A stretch of 64,000 nt of DNA, taken from the IMG/VR virus record IMGVR_UViG_3300033183_000058, positions 1-64,000 of that record. One strand, 5' to 3'. This DNA comes from a virus. The position numbers and the translations under genes are program-made. This document shows, one piece after another, positions 47,549 through 54,957 of the stretch (position 1 is the stretch's first letter; each line of letters starts with the position of its first letter). The notes beneath the pieces were generated by a model. It had not been told where the DNA came from and did no database searches. It was given only the letters and a program-made list of their open reading frames with translations.

Positions 47549-48075
47549 TATTAGAACTACACTTTGAATCAGACAATCATTTTGGACATCCAACACTAGA
47601 GATTGCTGTTGACGATCAACAGTTGTATCAGGGTGGGATTCGTAATCGATTCCAGTTTAATATAGAACTAAGCGATGGCCAACATCAACTTAAGATCACA
47701 CACTATGGTAAAAATAAAAACGAAACCACAGTTACTAATGATAAACATTTTAAGTTAACAAAAGTATTAATGGACTCGGTTGATTTAGATCTTAAAGAAC
47801 ATTGTAGATTATCGCACCAAGGGATATTTAGACCTGACTATCATCCTGACTTTGTTAAAGATCAAACATTGTTGGGTGTAATACCTCCTGAGACCATACA
47901 GCCTAATCATTACTTTGGGCATAACGGAGTTTGGATATTAGATTTTAAAACTCCTGCACTGCTTTGGATTATCGAATCACAGAATCCATCAGGTATGCAC
48001 TTAGAGGATACTATTTTTAAAAGTGGGCAAGACACTATTAATGATATAAAAGAATTTTTTGGAATAGATGACTAA
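47512..48075 (+). CDS. beta-rich unknown protein between radical SAM genes
   Basis: A 187-aa protein I cannot assign. Residues 10-100 look like a beta-sandwich (LELHFESDNHFGHP, LEIAVDDQQLYQGG, FNIELSDGQHQLKITHYGK), the pattern of a small carbohydrate-binding module. The second half has PDYHPDFVKD and HNGVWILDFKTPALLW. No cysteine cluster. It overlaps the B12-type radical SAM gene by 37 bases and the next radical SAM gene by 8. It may bind the sugar or carrier acted on by the neighbours; this is inference. Confidence 0.75.
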   Translation: MGTVSFRINNAVILELHFESDNHFGHPTLEIAVDDQQLYQGGIRNRFQFNIELSDGQHQLKITHYGKNKNETTVTNDKHFKLTKVLMDSVDLDLKEHCRLSHQGIFRPDYHPDFVKDQTLLGVIPPETIQPNHYFGHNGVWILDFKTPALLWIIESQNPSGMHLEDTIFKSGQDTINDIKEFFGIDD

Positions 48076-49180
48076 GTTTGATTACACTGCAATAGACGAA
48101 TATCAATTGGAAATTACAACTTACTGTAATGCTAGTTGCCCACAGTGTCCTCGTAATGACCTAGGTGGCAAATTAAATCCTTACATGGATCTAGTTCACT
48201 TGGAACGTGATGTAATTGATCGTGCATTTACACCTGAACTATGTAGTAGACTAAGACAGGTATTCTTCTGTGGCAGTTATGGCGATCCTATAGTGCATCC
48301 AGAGTTTTTAGATATACTAAAAGACTTCCGTCGTAAGAATCCAACATTATGGTTATATGTGCATACCAATGGCGGTGCTCATAATCCTGCATACTGGCAC
48401 GAGATGGCTGAGATAATGAATGGCTATGGTCAAGTAGACTTTGGCTTAGATGGATTACAAGATACTCTACACCTATATCGCAAACACGTAGACTATGATA
48501 AAGTTATAGAAAACGCCCAAGCATTTATTTCTGCAGGTGGACGTGCTATGTGGCAGATGATTGTGTTTAAGCACAACGAACATCAAGTTAAAGAAGCAGA
48601 ACAGATTGCTAAAGACATGGGCTTCTTTAAGTTTCTTGCTCGTAAGACTGGTCGTTTCTTCCATCATGGCGAAGAACGTGAACTAGATCATTGGCCTGTT
48701 AAAGATATGCAAGGCGAAGTAGAATACACACTGGAACCGCCGGAAAGTGAACAATGGCGTAACCAAAGTGTTATTAAATTACCAGAACTTAAAAAGCAAT
48801 ATAACGACCTACAGCAATACTTTAAGACCACAGACATACATTGTGATAGCCTACACGGTAAAAAAGTTGCTATGAACGCACAAGGCGTGTTGTTGCCCTG
48901 TAACTTCTTTAATCATAACCTCTATGATGCTAGGTTTAGAGATGGCACACTGCCAGGTAGTAATCGTGGACACACAGTAGACGGAAAGAATCAAGTAAGA
49001 ACATTTTTAGAACAGTATGGACTTGACAATTTAGACATACACAATTATAGTATAGAGGACATATTTAAAAATCCTTTCTGGTCGGACCTAGTTGACACTT
49101 GGTCAAATAACAATAGAATTTTTGAATGTGCTATGACTTGTGGTAAACAATTTACAAAAGTATGGGATCAAACTCGATGA
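48068..49180 (+). CDS. radical SAM/SPASM protein (8)
   Basis: A 370-aa radical SAM protein. The catalytic motif is CNASCPQC at 20-27, followed by FFCGSYGDP in the SAM-binding position. The C-terminal auxiliary cluster includes CDSLHGKKVAMNAQGVLLPC and the final CAMTCG. It is related to the 313-aa protein two genes upstream (shared ITTYCNASCPQC / PTTDCNVACPQC, NTNG, EHQV). It overlaps the upstream gene by 8 bases and the next ATG by 4 (ATGA). Probably works in the same pathway. Confidence 0.88.
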   Translation: MTKFDYTAIDEYQLEITTYCNASCPQCPRNDLGGKLNPYMDLVHLERDVIDRAFTPELCSRLRQVFFCGSYGDPIVHPEFLDILKDFRRKNPTLWLYVHTNGGAHNPAYWHEMAEIMNGYGQVDFGLDGLQDTLHLYRKHVDYDKVIENAQAFISAGGRAMWQMIVFKHNEHQVKEAEQIAKDMGFFKFLARKTGRFFHHGEERELDHWPVKDMQGEVEYTLEPPESEQWRNQSVIKLPELKKQYNDLQQYFKTTDIHCDSLHGKKVAMNAQGVLLPCNFFNHNLYDARFRDGTLPGSNRGHTVDGKNQVRTFLEQYGLDNLDIHNYSIEDIFKNPFWSDLVDTWSNNNRIFECAMTCGKQFTKVWDQTR

Positions 49181-49761
49181 AAATATTAGTAACCGGAGAC
49201 AACAGAGGCCTAGGCCTAGACATAAAGAACGAATTTTCTGCAGATGGCATAAGTAGACAGTCAGGCTTTGACATTACTCGAGACGTTAAGCAAATTGCAG
49301 AGAAAAGTTTGGAGTATGATGTCTTTATCAACAACGCATTTGATGGTCCCCCACAAGAAGACTGGGCTAACTTTGGCCAAGTTAACTTACTGCTAGAAGT
49401 ATACAAGCAGTGGCGTGAACACAACAAAACAGGTTGGATATTTAACATAGGCAGTATTGGCGAGAAGAGCATAGTTGCTCCAGACCCTGATTGGGAAACC
49501 TACAGGATAGCTAAGTCAGCATTGAGACACGCTAGTCAACAATGCACTCGTGCCTTTAAAGACAACAAAGTCAAATTTAGGACTACGTTGATTAGTCCTG
49601 ACAGGCTTGACACTGAATTATCACGTTCTCGTGATAACTGGACAGGTAACGGTATACAAACTAAGGATATCATTGATTTTATTAAGTATTCTTTGGAAGT
49701 AAATCCTAACACTGTCATCGAGGAGGTCACTTTTTACTGTGGCCTTGATTACTCGGCATAA
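49177..49761 (+). CDS. short-chain dehydrogenase/reductase
   Basis: A 194-aa protein of the SDR family. It has the NAD(P)-binding TGDNRGLG near the N-terminus, NNAF in the NNAG position, and YRIAKS as the catalytic YxxxK. It is shorter than most SDRs (about 250 aa), lacking part of the C-terminus, so it may act on a small substrate or be reduced. I chose ATG 49177 because it overlaps the upstream stop as ATGA; an in-frame ATG at 49162 would add five residues. It ends the second radical SAM group, perhaps reducing or epimerising a sugar. Confidence 0.82.
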   Translation: MKILVTGDNRGLGLDIKNEFSADGISRQSGFDITRDVKQIAEKSLEYDVFINNAFDGPPQEDWANFGQVNLLLEVYKQWREHNKTGWIFNIGSIGEKSIVAPDPDWETYRIAKSALRHASQQCTRAFKDNKVKFRTTLISPDRLDTELSRSRDNWTGNGIQTKDIIDFIKYSLEVNPNTVIEEVTFYCGLDYSA

Positions 49762-49797
49762 ATGTTAGTGCTACAACTCTTTTAGAAAGGAAACATA

Positions 49798-50238
49798 TTG
49801 TCATACGAAAACCCTTGGATGTTACAAGACTCAATCTTTGACTCTGAAGATATCGGTGACAACTACGGTTTCGTCTATAGAATCACAAACACTACAAACG
49901 GACATGACTACATCGGCAAGAAGTTCTTTTGGCGTAAGGTCACACGTCCGCCACTCAAAGGCAAGAAAAATAAAAGAAGATCATTGGCAGAATCTGATTG
50001 GAAGGAATACTGGGGCTCCAGTGACCGACTACAGGCAGATATAGAAAAATTAGGCAAAGACAAATTCTCAAGGCAAATAATCCATTTGTGCAAATCCAAA
50101 GGCTCAACAAACTATTTGGAGTGCTACTATCAAATGAAAGAGAACGTGCTGTTACGTGATGACAATTACAACGGCATTATTAACATTCGACTTGGTGTAG
50201 GATCTGTTAAAGACGTATTATTAGAAGATTTAAAATAA
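49798..50238 (+). CDS. GIY-YIG nuclease (SegE-like)
   Basis: A 146-aa nuclease. GFVYRITNTTNGHDYIGKK has the spaced YxI...YIG pattern of GIY-YIG enzymes, WKEYWGSSDRL follows, and the metal-binding Glu is in NYLECYYQM. This is the layout of T4 SegE-type proteins, either homing endonucleases or Holliday-junction-like nucleases. The start is TTG with a good Shine-Dalgarno (AGAAAGGAAA). It sits after the SDR gene and directly before the structured non-coding region, which raises the possibility of a mobile unit. Confidence 0.82.
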   Translation: MSYENPWMLQDSIFDSEDIGDNYGFVYRITNTTNGHDYIGKKFFWRKVTRPPLKGKKNKRRSLAESDWKEYWGSSDRLQADIEKLGKDKFSRQIIHLCKSKGSTNYLECYYQMKENVLLRDDNYNGIINIRLGVGSVKDVLLEDLK

Positions 50239-50657
50239 ACAGCCACTGATGCAGATGTATTCTGTGTCCTACGAGGTGATCACTGAGAAGTGTGGAACTC
50301 CTGAGAATAGACTTAGGAACGGGACGGCAACAGGCGAATAAGTTTAAAAACTAAATGATGTAGGCTCTGAGAAAAAGCAACCTACGTGTTGATATAGTTT
50401 GGCTAATCACGGACTATACAGCATCCGCCAGATGAATCTAGAGTAGGGAGCACCGGCTGACCACTTCCGTCCTTAGGGAATCTCTTTTGATTAGTATGAC
50501 GCTAACACGGATGATGCGTGGTCATAATTTGCCTGCGGATAGGTGAATTATGACTTAAATCAGGATGATACGCGAAGGGTATGTAAAAGAAATCAATTAA
50601 CTCTAGTTAAGAATAAAAGGTATGAGCGATAGCGAAATACAGATGTCGTAAGACATC
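50239..50657 (+). ncRNA. candidate structured RNA (about 400 nt)
   Basis: No reading frame fits here, and the region looks richer in G+C than its neighbours. Hairpins can be drawn at 50300-50317 (CCTGAG/CTTAGG), 50361-50384 (GTAGG/CCTAC), 50393-50418 (TATAGTTTG/CGGACTATA), 50491-50505, 50521-50554 (GTCATAATT/AATTATGAC), 50597-50610 and 50642-50657 (GATGTC, GTAA loop, GACATC). Several stems use G.U pairs that would be A.C mismatches on the minus strand, and GTAA is a GNRA loop only on the plus strand, so plus is the likely RNA strand. It could be a free RNA or the 3' UTR of the nuclease gene. No known family recognised. Confidence 0.5.
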
Positions 50658-51362
50658 TTAAAATGTGTATCCAAAATGATCAATCCAAACACGATGTGCT
50701 TCAGTAACAGTTGCTAGAGTCTTTGGGTTTGTGTAATAGTCCTGATAAGGATTAGGTCTTATCCTGTAACCTGATTTATACTTTGGCATTGTGTCTGGTT
50801 TATACACTTCACCTATATTCTCACAGATACGTGCTACCTCATTATCAAAATCCTCATAACGAATAACATCATCTACAATAACTTCATCACCAATAGTAAA
50901 AACATCTAGGTCATCTGCTAACCATCTAGGTTTCATATCAATAAACCACTCAAACGATTCCCTTACTTCGTCAAATGGCATGTGTGGTTTACGAGCAATC
51001 TTCTTACGTATAGAGTGCATGGTCCACCAAAACTTAGATACCATACGATCCCAAGGATTGCGAATAACACAGATCTTGTAGTAAGACTTCCATACATCCT
51101 CACCTAACAGACTACGCAGTCTTTTAGCACTCATATGATTCCAATATTGATCTTCTTTGATCTTTCTACCATTGTGTCTGGCTCCTGCTATACCATACTC
51201 TGATATAGTTTCTACTCTGTTGTGATCGCCTAGGTCTACTGTGTCGGGTGGTAAACAAAACTGTTCAAGGTATGCTTCAACAGAAGTGCCACCTGTCTTT
51301 TTGGTTTTGAGATATATGAATTTGTGAGTGTGGCTTACAAGCATAACATTACTTATAGTCAA
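50658..51362 (-). CDS. sulfotransferase family protein
   Basis: A 234-aa sulfotransferase. The 5'-phosphosulfate loop is in IYLKTKKTGGTSVEAYL near 15-31, and the 3'-phosphate motif is ICVIRNPWDRMVSKFWW near 95-112. Such enzymes transfer sulfate from PAPS to sugar hydroxyls. No membrane segment is seen. The start could be Met1 or Met7. It converges with the non-coding region and stands apart from the two accessory clusters, but its chemistry matches them (glycan decoration). Its own promoter is not clear; the gene starts right beside the terminator of the holin-like gene. Confidence 0.8.
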   Translation of the reverse strand: MTISNVMLVSHTHKFIYLKTKKTGGTSVEAYLEQFCLPPDTVDLGDHNRVETISEYGIAGARHNGRKIKEDQYWNHMSAKRLRSLLGEDVWKSYYKICVIRNPWDRMVSKFWWTMHSIRKKIARKPHMPFDEVRESFEWFIDMKPRWLADDLDVFTIGDEVIVDDVIRYEDFDNEVARICENIGEVYKPDTMPKYKSGYRIRPNPYQDYYTNPKTLATVTEAHRVWIDHFGYTF

Positions 51363-51365
51363 AAG

Positions 51366-51397
51366 AAAAGGCCCAGGTATCTCAACGTGAGCCTTTT
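51366..51397 (-). terminator. terminator after the holin-like gene
   Basis: Minus-strand stem AAAAGGC / GCCTTTT enclosing 18 bases (with an inner CTCA/TGAG stem), followed by CTTTTG. It lies 20 bases after the stop of the 77-aa gene. Confidence 0.7.
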
Positions 51398-51417
51398 AGT
51401 AGGTTTATGCTAGAGAC

Positions 51418-51651
51418 TTACTTCTTGTCCCAGATTGTATATAAAACCCATACTGCGATTAAACCAGCTACGCCTTGATCGCCTAGTGATTTAACGATGC
51501 CAGTTACAGAACCAATAACGTCTGTGCCTGGAAGAAATGGAACTGTGTTACCGCCAAATAAAATTTCTAAAGCGATGAACATTGCCATTAAAGTTACTGC
51601 TAAATGAGCAATCTCGTTAGCCCACTTCTTTACGTTTTCCAATACTTTCAT
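51418..51651 (-). CDS. small membrane protein, holin-like
   Basis: A 77-aa protein with two hydrophobic segments, about residues 15-33 (IAHLAVTLMAMFIALEILF) and 58-74, joined by a Gly/Pro-rich loop, with a charged N-terminus and a WDKK end. Size and topology fit a class II holin, which would let endolysin reach the wall, but an anti-superinfection membrane protein is also possible. It has a strong Shine-Dalgarno site (AGGAGGT, 8 bases from the ATG), its own promoters and its own terminator, so it is a separate transcription unit. Confidence 0.75.
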   Translation of the reverse strand: MKVLENVKKWANEIAHLAVTLMAMFIALEILFGGNTVPFLPGTDVIGSVTGIVKSLGDQGVAGLIAVWVLYTIWDKK

Positions 51652-51722
51652 GTAGTATTACCTCCTAAGAAGCCACGCCCTAGTTTATCATCTTCACCAC
51701 AAAACTTTGGTGCGTGAAATAG

Positions 51723-51730
51723 TATTTAGA
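51723..51730 (-). promoter_or_regulatory. late promoter-like motif of the holin-like gene
   Basis: Minus-strand TCTAAATA, seven of eight matches to TATAAATA, about 70 bases before the 77-aa gene. It suggests late expression in addition to the sigma70 promoter further upstream. Confidence 0.4.
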
Positions 51731-51801
51731 GTCTAACACGGGTATAAACAACACAGTTTTTATATTTGTGTTCCGTGCATAATTATAGGCTCTAATACAT
51801 T

Positions 51802-51830
51802 ATTATAGCATTAAATGGCGATTTGGTCAA
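51802..51830 (-). promoter_or_regulatory. sigma70 promoter of the holin-like gene
   Basis: Minus-strand TTGACC (51825-51830), 17-base spacer, TATAAT (51802-51807). It is 11 of 12 to consensus with ideal spacing and lies about 150 bases upstream of the 77-aa gene. Confidence 0.75.
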
Positions 51831-51831
51831 T

Positions 51832-52050
51832 CTAAAAGAAGGGCATTCTGCTCTTTTTGGTGGTTTCTAGATTTTCCTTGATTATGTCGTTTATGATAGA
51901 TCTTTCTTCCATTGACAGGTGCATGGCTTCTGTATAGCTCAAACCACCACGCATATACCATGCCATTTTGAGACTATCGTTTCTAATACTCTTAGTCTCT
52001 TTTTCCATTCCTTCAACTAGGCCCTCGATCTCTTCAGAGTTCAAGGTCAA
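51832..52050 (-). CDS. small conserved baseplate-region protein
   Basis: A small, mostly helical protein of about 72 residues containing IEGLVEGMEKETKSIRND, MAWYMRGGLSYTEAMHL, and the end NLETTKKSRMPFF. I have an impression of similar proteins directly after gp26 in marine T4-like phages, in the neighbourhood of T4 gp51/gp28-type hub assembly genes, but cannot name it. The start is uncertain: the frame is open to 52113 inside gp26, TTG codons at 52050 and 52044 lie just after the gp26 stop, and an ATG is at 52008. Confidence 0.65.
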   Translation of the reverse strand: MTLNSEEIEGLVEGMEKETKSIRNDSLKMAWYMRGGLSYTEAMHLSMEERSIINDIIKENLETTKKSRMPFF

Positions 52051-52055
52051 GAGCC

Positions 52056-52895
52056 TTATACGAAAAAATTTGACATATCCAATGTAAATGGTTGACTGTA
52101 TTCTTTGCCACATTCCTCGTTAGAACATTTAATGGTCAATGGTTTTATTTCTGTTCCAGCTCTGAGATCACTTAAATGATCACGTATTCTATTAAACACT
52201 TTGCTGTCGCAGTTGGTCATAAACTCTTTGATATGCTCTGGATTGTCTACAGTTTCTCCGTTTACACGAATCAACGATATGCTGTCTCCGATAGCACCCA
52301 TGGTAAGTTTGGTTACGTTTGCTAAGGCTTGTCCTAGTGCAGACATCTTATCTGCTTCTGGTATGTTTTCATCTGCCTGCGCCATCTGCATAACCTTTTG
52401 TTGTTCAAACTGTGCTTTGGCAGTTTCGTTTAGATCAAAGTATGTCATAGGTTTAAAGAATACTTCAAGGTCACTTATCTTTGCAGACTTTGCATAGTCT
52501 GGTGCACGATATTGATCAATGACATTACGTAGATCAAGTGCGTAGTCCTGTGTTTCGTTGCAGTGAGGACAAGTCACAGTCATTTCCATTTCGTGACCAT
52601 AACTGGCAATTCGAACTGCTGTTAACAATAGGTCAACGTCTGTTTGTGGGATCGCCCATGGATCTTTGATGTTTGGTATACAGCTCTTAAATATTTCAGC
52701 AACTGCTGAACCGTTAAACAATGCGTCAGGTGTTCTGTTTACGATCTCATCCATAGCAGTCATTGGAAAGATAGGTATCTCTCCGTTAACAGGCATATCT
52801 AGTGTGCCAGGTGGATAAAATTTACCATCACTAGGTAATTTAACGTAGATTGCAGGTTGTCTAAAATACTTCTGTAAGGGGTTATTTTCGCCCAT
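52056..52895 (-). CDS. gp26: baseplate hub protein gp26-like
   Basis: A 279-aa protein of the T4 gp26 baseplate-hub family. PAIYVKLPSDGKFYPPGTLD at the start, FPMTAMDEIVNRTPDALFNG, and two zinc-type pairs, CPHC near 120 and CxxxxCG near the C-terminus (CSNEECGKEY), are typical. I chose the ATG at 52893-52895 (MGENNPLQ) over an upstream one at 52925 because the late promoter TATAAATA is 33 bases before it and the homologous start begins here. Confidence 0.87.
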   Translation of the reverse strand: MGENNPLQKYFRQPAIYVKLPSDGKFYPPGTLDMPVNGEIPIFPMTAMDEIVNRTPDALFNGSAVAEIFKSCIPNIKDPWAIPQTDVDLLLTAVRIASYGHEMEMTVTCPHCNETQDYALDLRNVIDQYRAPDYAKSAKISDLEVFFKPMTYFDLNETAKAQFEQQKVMQMAQADENIPEADKMSALGQALANVTKLTMGAIGDSISLIRVNGETVDNPEHIKEFMTNCDSKVFNRIRDHLSDLRAGTEIKPLTIKCSNEECGKEYSQPFTLDMSNFFV

Positions 52896-52905
52896 ATTCA
52901 AATAC

Positions 52906-52913
52906 CATAAATA
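52906..52913 (+). promoter_or_regulatory. late promoter-like motif of the tape-measure gene
   Basis: Plus-strand CATAAATA in the divergent 67-base gap, 49 bases before the ATG at 52963. Confidence 0.45.
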
Positions 52914-52928
52914 GTTATATAACACAAA

Positions 52929-52936
52929 TATTTATA
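52929..52936 (-). promoter_or_regulatory. T4-like late promoter of gp26
   Basis: Minus-strand TATAAATA, an exact match to the T4 late -10 consensus, 33 bases before the gp26 ATG at 52895. Confidence 0.7.
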
Positions 52937-52962
52937 TGCGTATATAACCAGGTATTTAATTA

Positions 52963-54882
52963 ATGGAAGAATATGATCCTCAGATAATGCGACAGTTCAT
53001 GGACGAGCTCCAGAGAACCGGTCGAGTAACTAAAGAAACCGCTGACCAAATTGCGGCCTCGGGTTCCACTTTAGAAAAATACATGCAGGAACTTGGCAAG
53101 GCATCAAAAAATGCTAGCGGCGAGATATTAAAAGGTGCTAAAAATCTAGCATTTGGTCTTGTTGAAGGTCAAAGAAGATTCCAAGATTTAAATCCAGTTA
53201 TCGATGGTGTTACTAATGCTATTACAGCACTTAGTGATGCAGTTCCGTTCTTTGGCGGAATAATATCCGGTGTAGCAAGAACAACAGCAGAAGCAGGCAA
53301 GATCATGCTTCGCCAAATGGACATACAGACTAAAGCATTTACTGATGTAGGTGATATTGGCGGACTGGCGGCTGATGGTCTAGAAGGCCTCAAAGATCAA
53401 TTTTTAGATTCTGGATTAACATTAGAATCATATGCAAAAGCTCTACGCAACTCATCAACAACACTAGCAAGATTCAGCGGAACAGTAGCATCAGGCGCTC
53501 AGGTATTTTCACAAGCGTCAGGTATATTAACACAAGGTGTTGATGTTGAACTACGTAGACTAGGCTTTTCAGCAGACGACCTAGGTGAAACACTAGAAGC
53601 ATTTATTGGTCGACAAACAAGATTAGGCAGATCGCAAGGATTAACTGCAAGTCAGTTAGCAAATCAAACACAGGCATACGCAAAAGAACTTGACCTATTA
53701 AGCAGAGCTACAGGTATGAGTCGCAAGGCCATAATGCAACAACAGGATGCGGCCTTAAGTGAAGCAAGATTTAGATCTAGTATAGAAAGTATACAAAACG
53801 AAGGTGTAAGAACTAATCTATTAAACTTCCAGACCAGTGTTGCTTCAATTAGTCAAGGGCTCGGACAAGGTATTAGAGATTTAACCTCAGGTTTCTTCAA
53901 CACTGAAGAAGCACAGGCGTTAATGATACAAACAGGCGGAGCGGCGGCATCTATCCTGGGTGACCTCAGAGGCGGCCTAATTGATGAGTTTGAAGCAAGA
54001 AGAAGATTACAGTCAGCGTTGAGAGATAATAGTAGACAACTACTAACTGATTTAGGTCCAGCAATTGGCGAAGCAAGTTTAGCAACACGTAATGCCGCAG
54101 GTGTATTTGATATTATGAATGCTGACCTAACAGCATCTGGTTTTGATATCCGTAGAGAACAAGATGGTCTAGCAAGTGGCACAAATGATCTAACATCAGA
54201 TATGGTTCAAGCTCAGAAAAACATTGAAGGTATGAATATCGAAATGCAGAGATTGTTCTTGGCCGCTATGCCTAAAGCCGCTGGTGCTGTTGAAGGATTT
54301 ACAGACATCATGCTCGAGGCTATCGGAAAGATCAGTAACCGATTCTTAGGCGAAGCAAAAGAAGAAGACAAGACCAAGTTTGAAAATATTATGGGTCCTA
54401 TAAAGGGATTTGGTAATCCTTTTGATGGATTAGTCATGCAGTCGACTGACGAAGCAACAAAAAACTTGTTAGCCGCTAATGTCAAACCAGATGTAGCAAC
54501 AGTTAAGACAGCACAGATTGCAGGTCTGCATGATGCTAAGAAAATAGCAGGAGCCAGCGACGATGCTCCTTTAGCAAGTATTTTAGGTTTTGATGCTGTA
54601 TCAAAATTTGGTGTAGCAACAGTTGGAGAATTTAAGTCTAAGATCGCAGACATGGACCTATCAAAACCATCTGGTCCAAAACAAACATACTCATCAATGA
54701 CTGCAGGATTAGATACATCAACAGTAGCGACATCTACTACAGAGACTACACAACAAGCAACAATGTCTACTGATATGTCTAATATGTTCAAAATGTTAGC
54801 TGGTAAACTAGACGAAACCAATGATATTCTTACCAAAGGCAACAGAATTGGCGAGAGAACATATCGTTCCAATTTGGCATAA
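52963..54882 (+). CDS. tape-measure/tail protein (gp29-like position)
   Basis: A 639-aa, mostly helical protein. A charged N-terminus is followed by a hydrophobic segment near 80-115 (ITALSDAVPFFGGIISGVAR), typical for tape-measure proteins, and long helical stretches rich in Ala, Gln and Leu. The C-terminus is Thr/Ser-rich. It lies beside gp26, where T4-like phages hold hub and tape-measure genes; T4 gp29 is 590 aa. It would set tail length and pass through the tube on ejection. No muralytic motif is seen. The assignment rests on composition and position. Confidence 0.7.
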   Translation: MEEYDPQIMRQFMDELQRTGRVTKETADQIAASGSTLEKYMQELGKASKNASGEILKGAKNLAFGLVEGQRRFQDLNPVIDGVTNAITALSDAVPFFGGIISGVARTTAEAGKIMLRQMDIQTKAFTDVGDIGGLAADGLEGLKDQFLDSGLTLESYAKALRNSSTTLARFSGTVASGAQVFSQASGILTQGVDVELRRLGFSADDLGETLEAFIGRQTRLGRSQGLTASQLANQTQAYAKELDLLSRATGMSRKAIMQQQDAALSEARFRSSIESIQNEGVRTNLLNFQTSVASISQGLGQGIRDLTSGFFNTEEAQALMIQTGGAAASILGDLRGGLIDEFEARRRLQSALRDNSRQLLTDLGPAIGEASLATRNAAGVFDIMNADLTASGFDIRREQDGLASGTNDLTSDMVQAQKNIEGMNIEMQRLFLAAMPKAAGAVEGFTDIMLEAIGKISNRFLGEAKEEDKTKFENIMGPIKGFGNPFDGLVMQSTDEATKNLLAANVKPDVATVKTAQIAGLHDAKKIAGASDDAPLASILGFDAVSKFGVATVGEFKSKIADMDLSKPSGPKQTYSSMTAGLDTSTVATSTTETTQQATMSTDMSNMFKMLAGKLDETNDILTKGNRIGERTYRSNLA

Positions 54883-54926
54883 TCAAGGTTGACACATTCC
54901 TTTTTATCCGTTAATCTAATAGAGTC

Positions 54927-54934
54927 GATAAATA
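54927..54934 (+). promoter_or_regulatory. T4-like late promoter of gp20
   Basis: Plus-strand GATAAATA, 23 bases before the gp20 ATG. A lone TTGACA at 54889-54894 lies upstream but lacks a convincing -10. Confidence 0.6.
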
Positions 54935-54957
54935 CACCTAGACACTAGGAAAAACGG

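Noticed and set aside
50239-50657. Group I intron
   Set aside because: A stretch resembling the S element (GATATAGTTT) and a neighbouring nuclease suggested this, but ordered P, Q, R and S elements and a split gene are not visible, and the upstream nuclease gene has a normal stop.
50239-50657. tRNA, tmRNA or RNase P RNA
   Set aside because: No acceptor stem with T-loop GGTTCRANNCC, no tmRNA tag frame, and none of the conserved RNase P blocks are present.
54213-54872. 219-codon minus-strand frame opposite the tape-measure gene
   Set aside because: Shadow of a real gene; no ribosome site and unnatural hydrophobic/Ser composition.
54889-54934. Sigma70 promoter before gp20
   Set aside because: A TTGACA is present at 54889, but at 16-18 bases spacing no -10 better than three of six matches follows; the late promoter is a better explanation.
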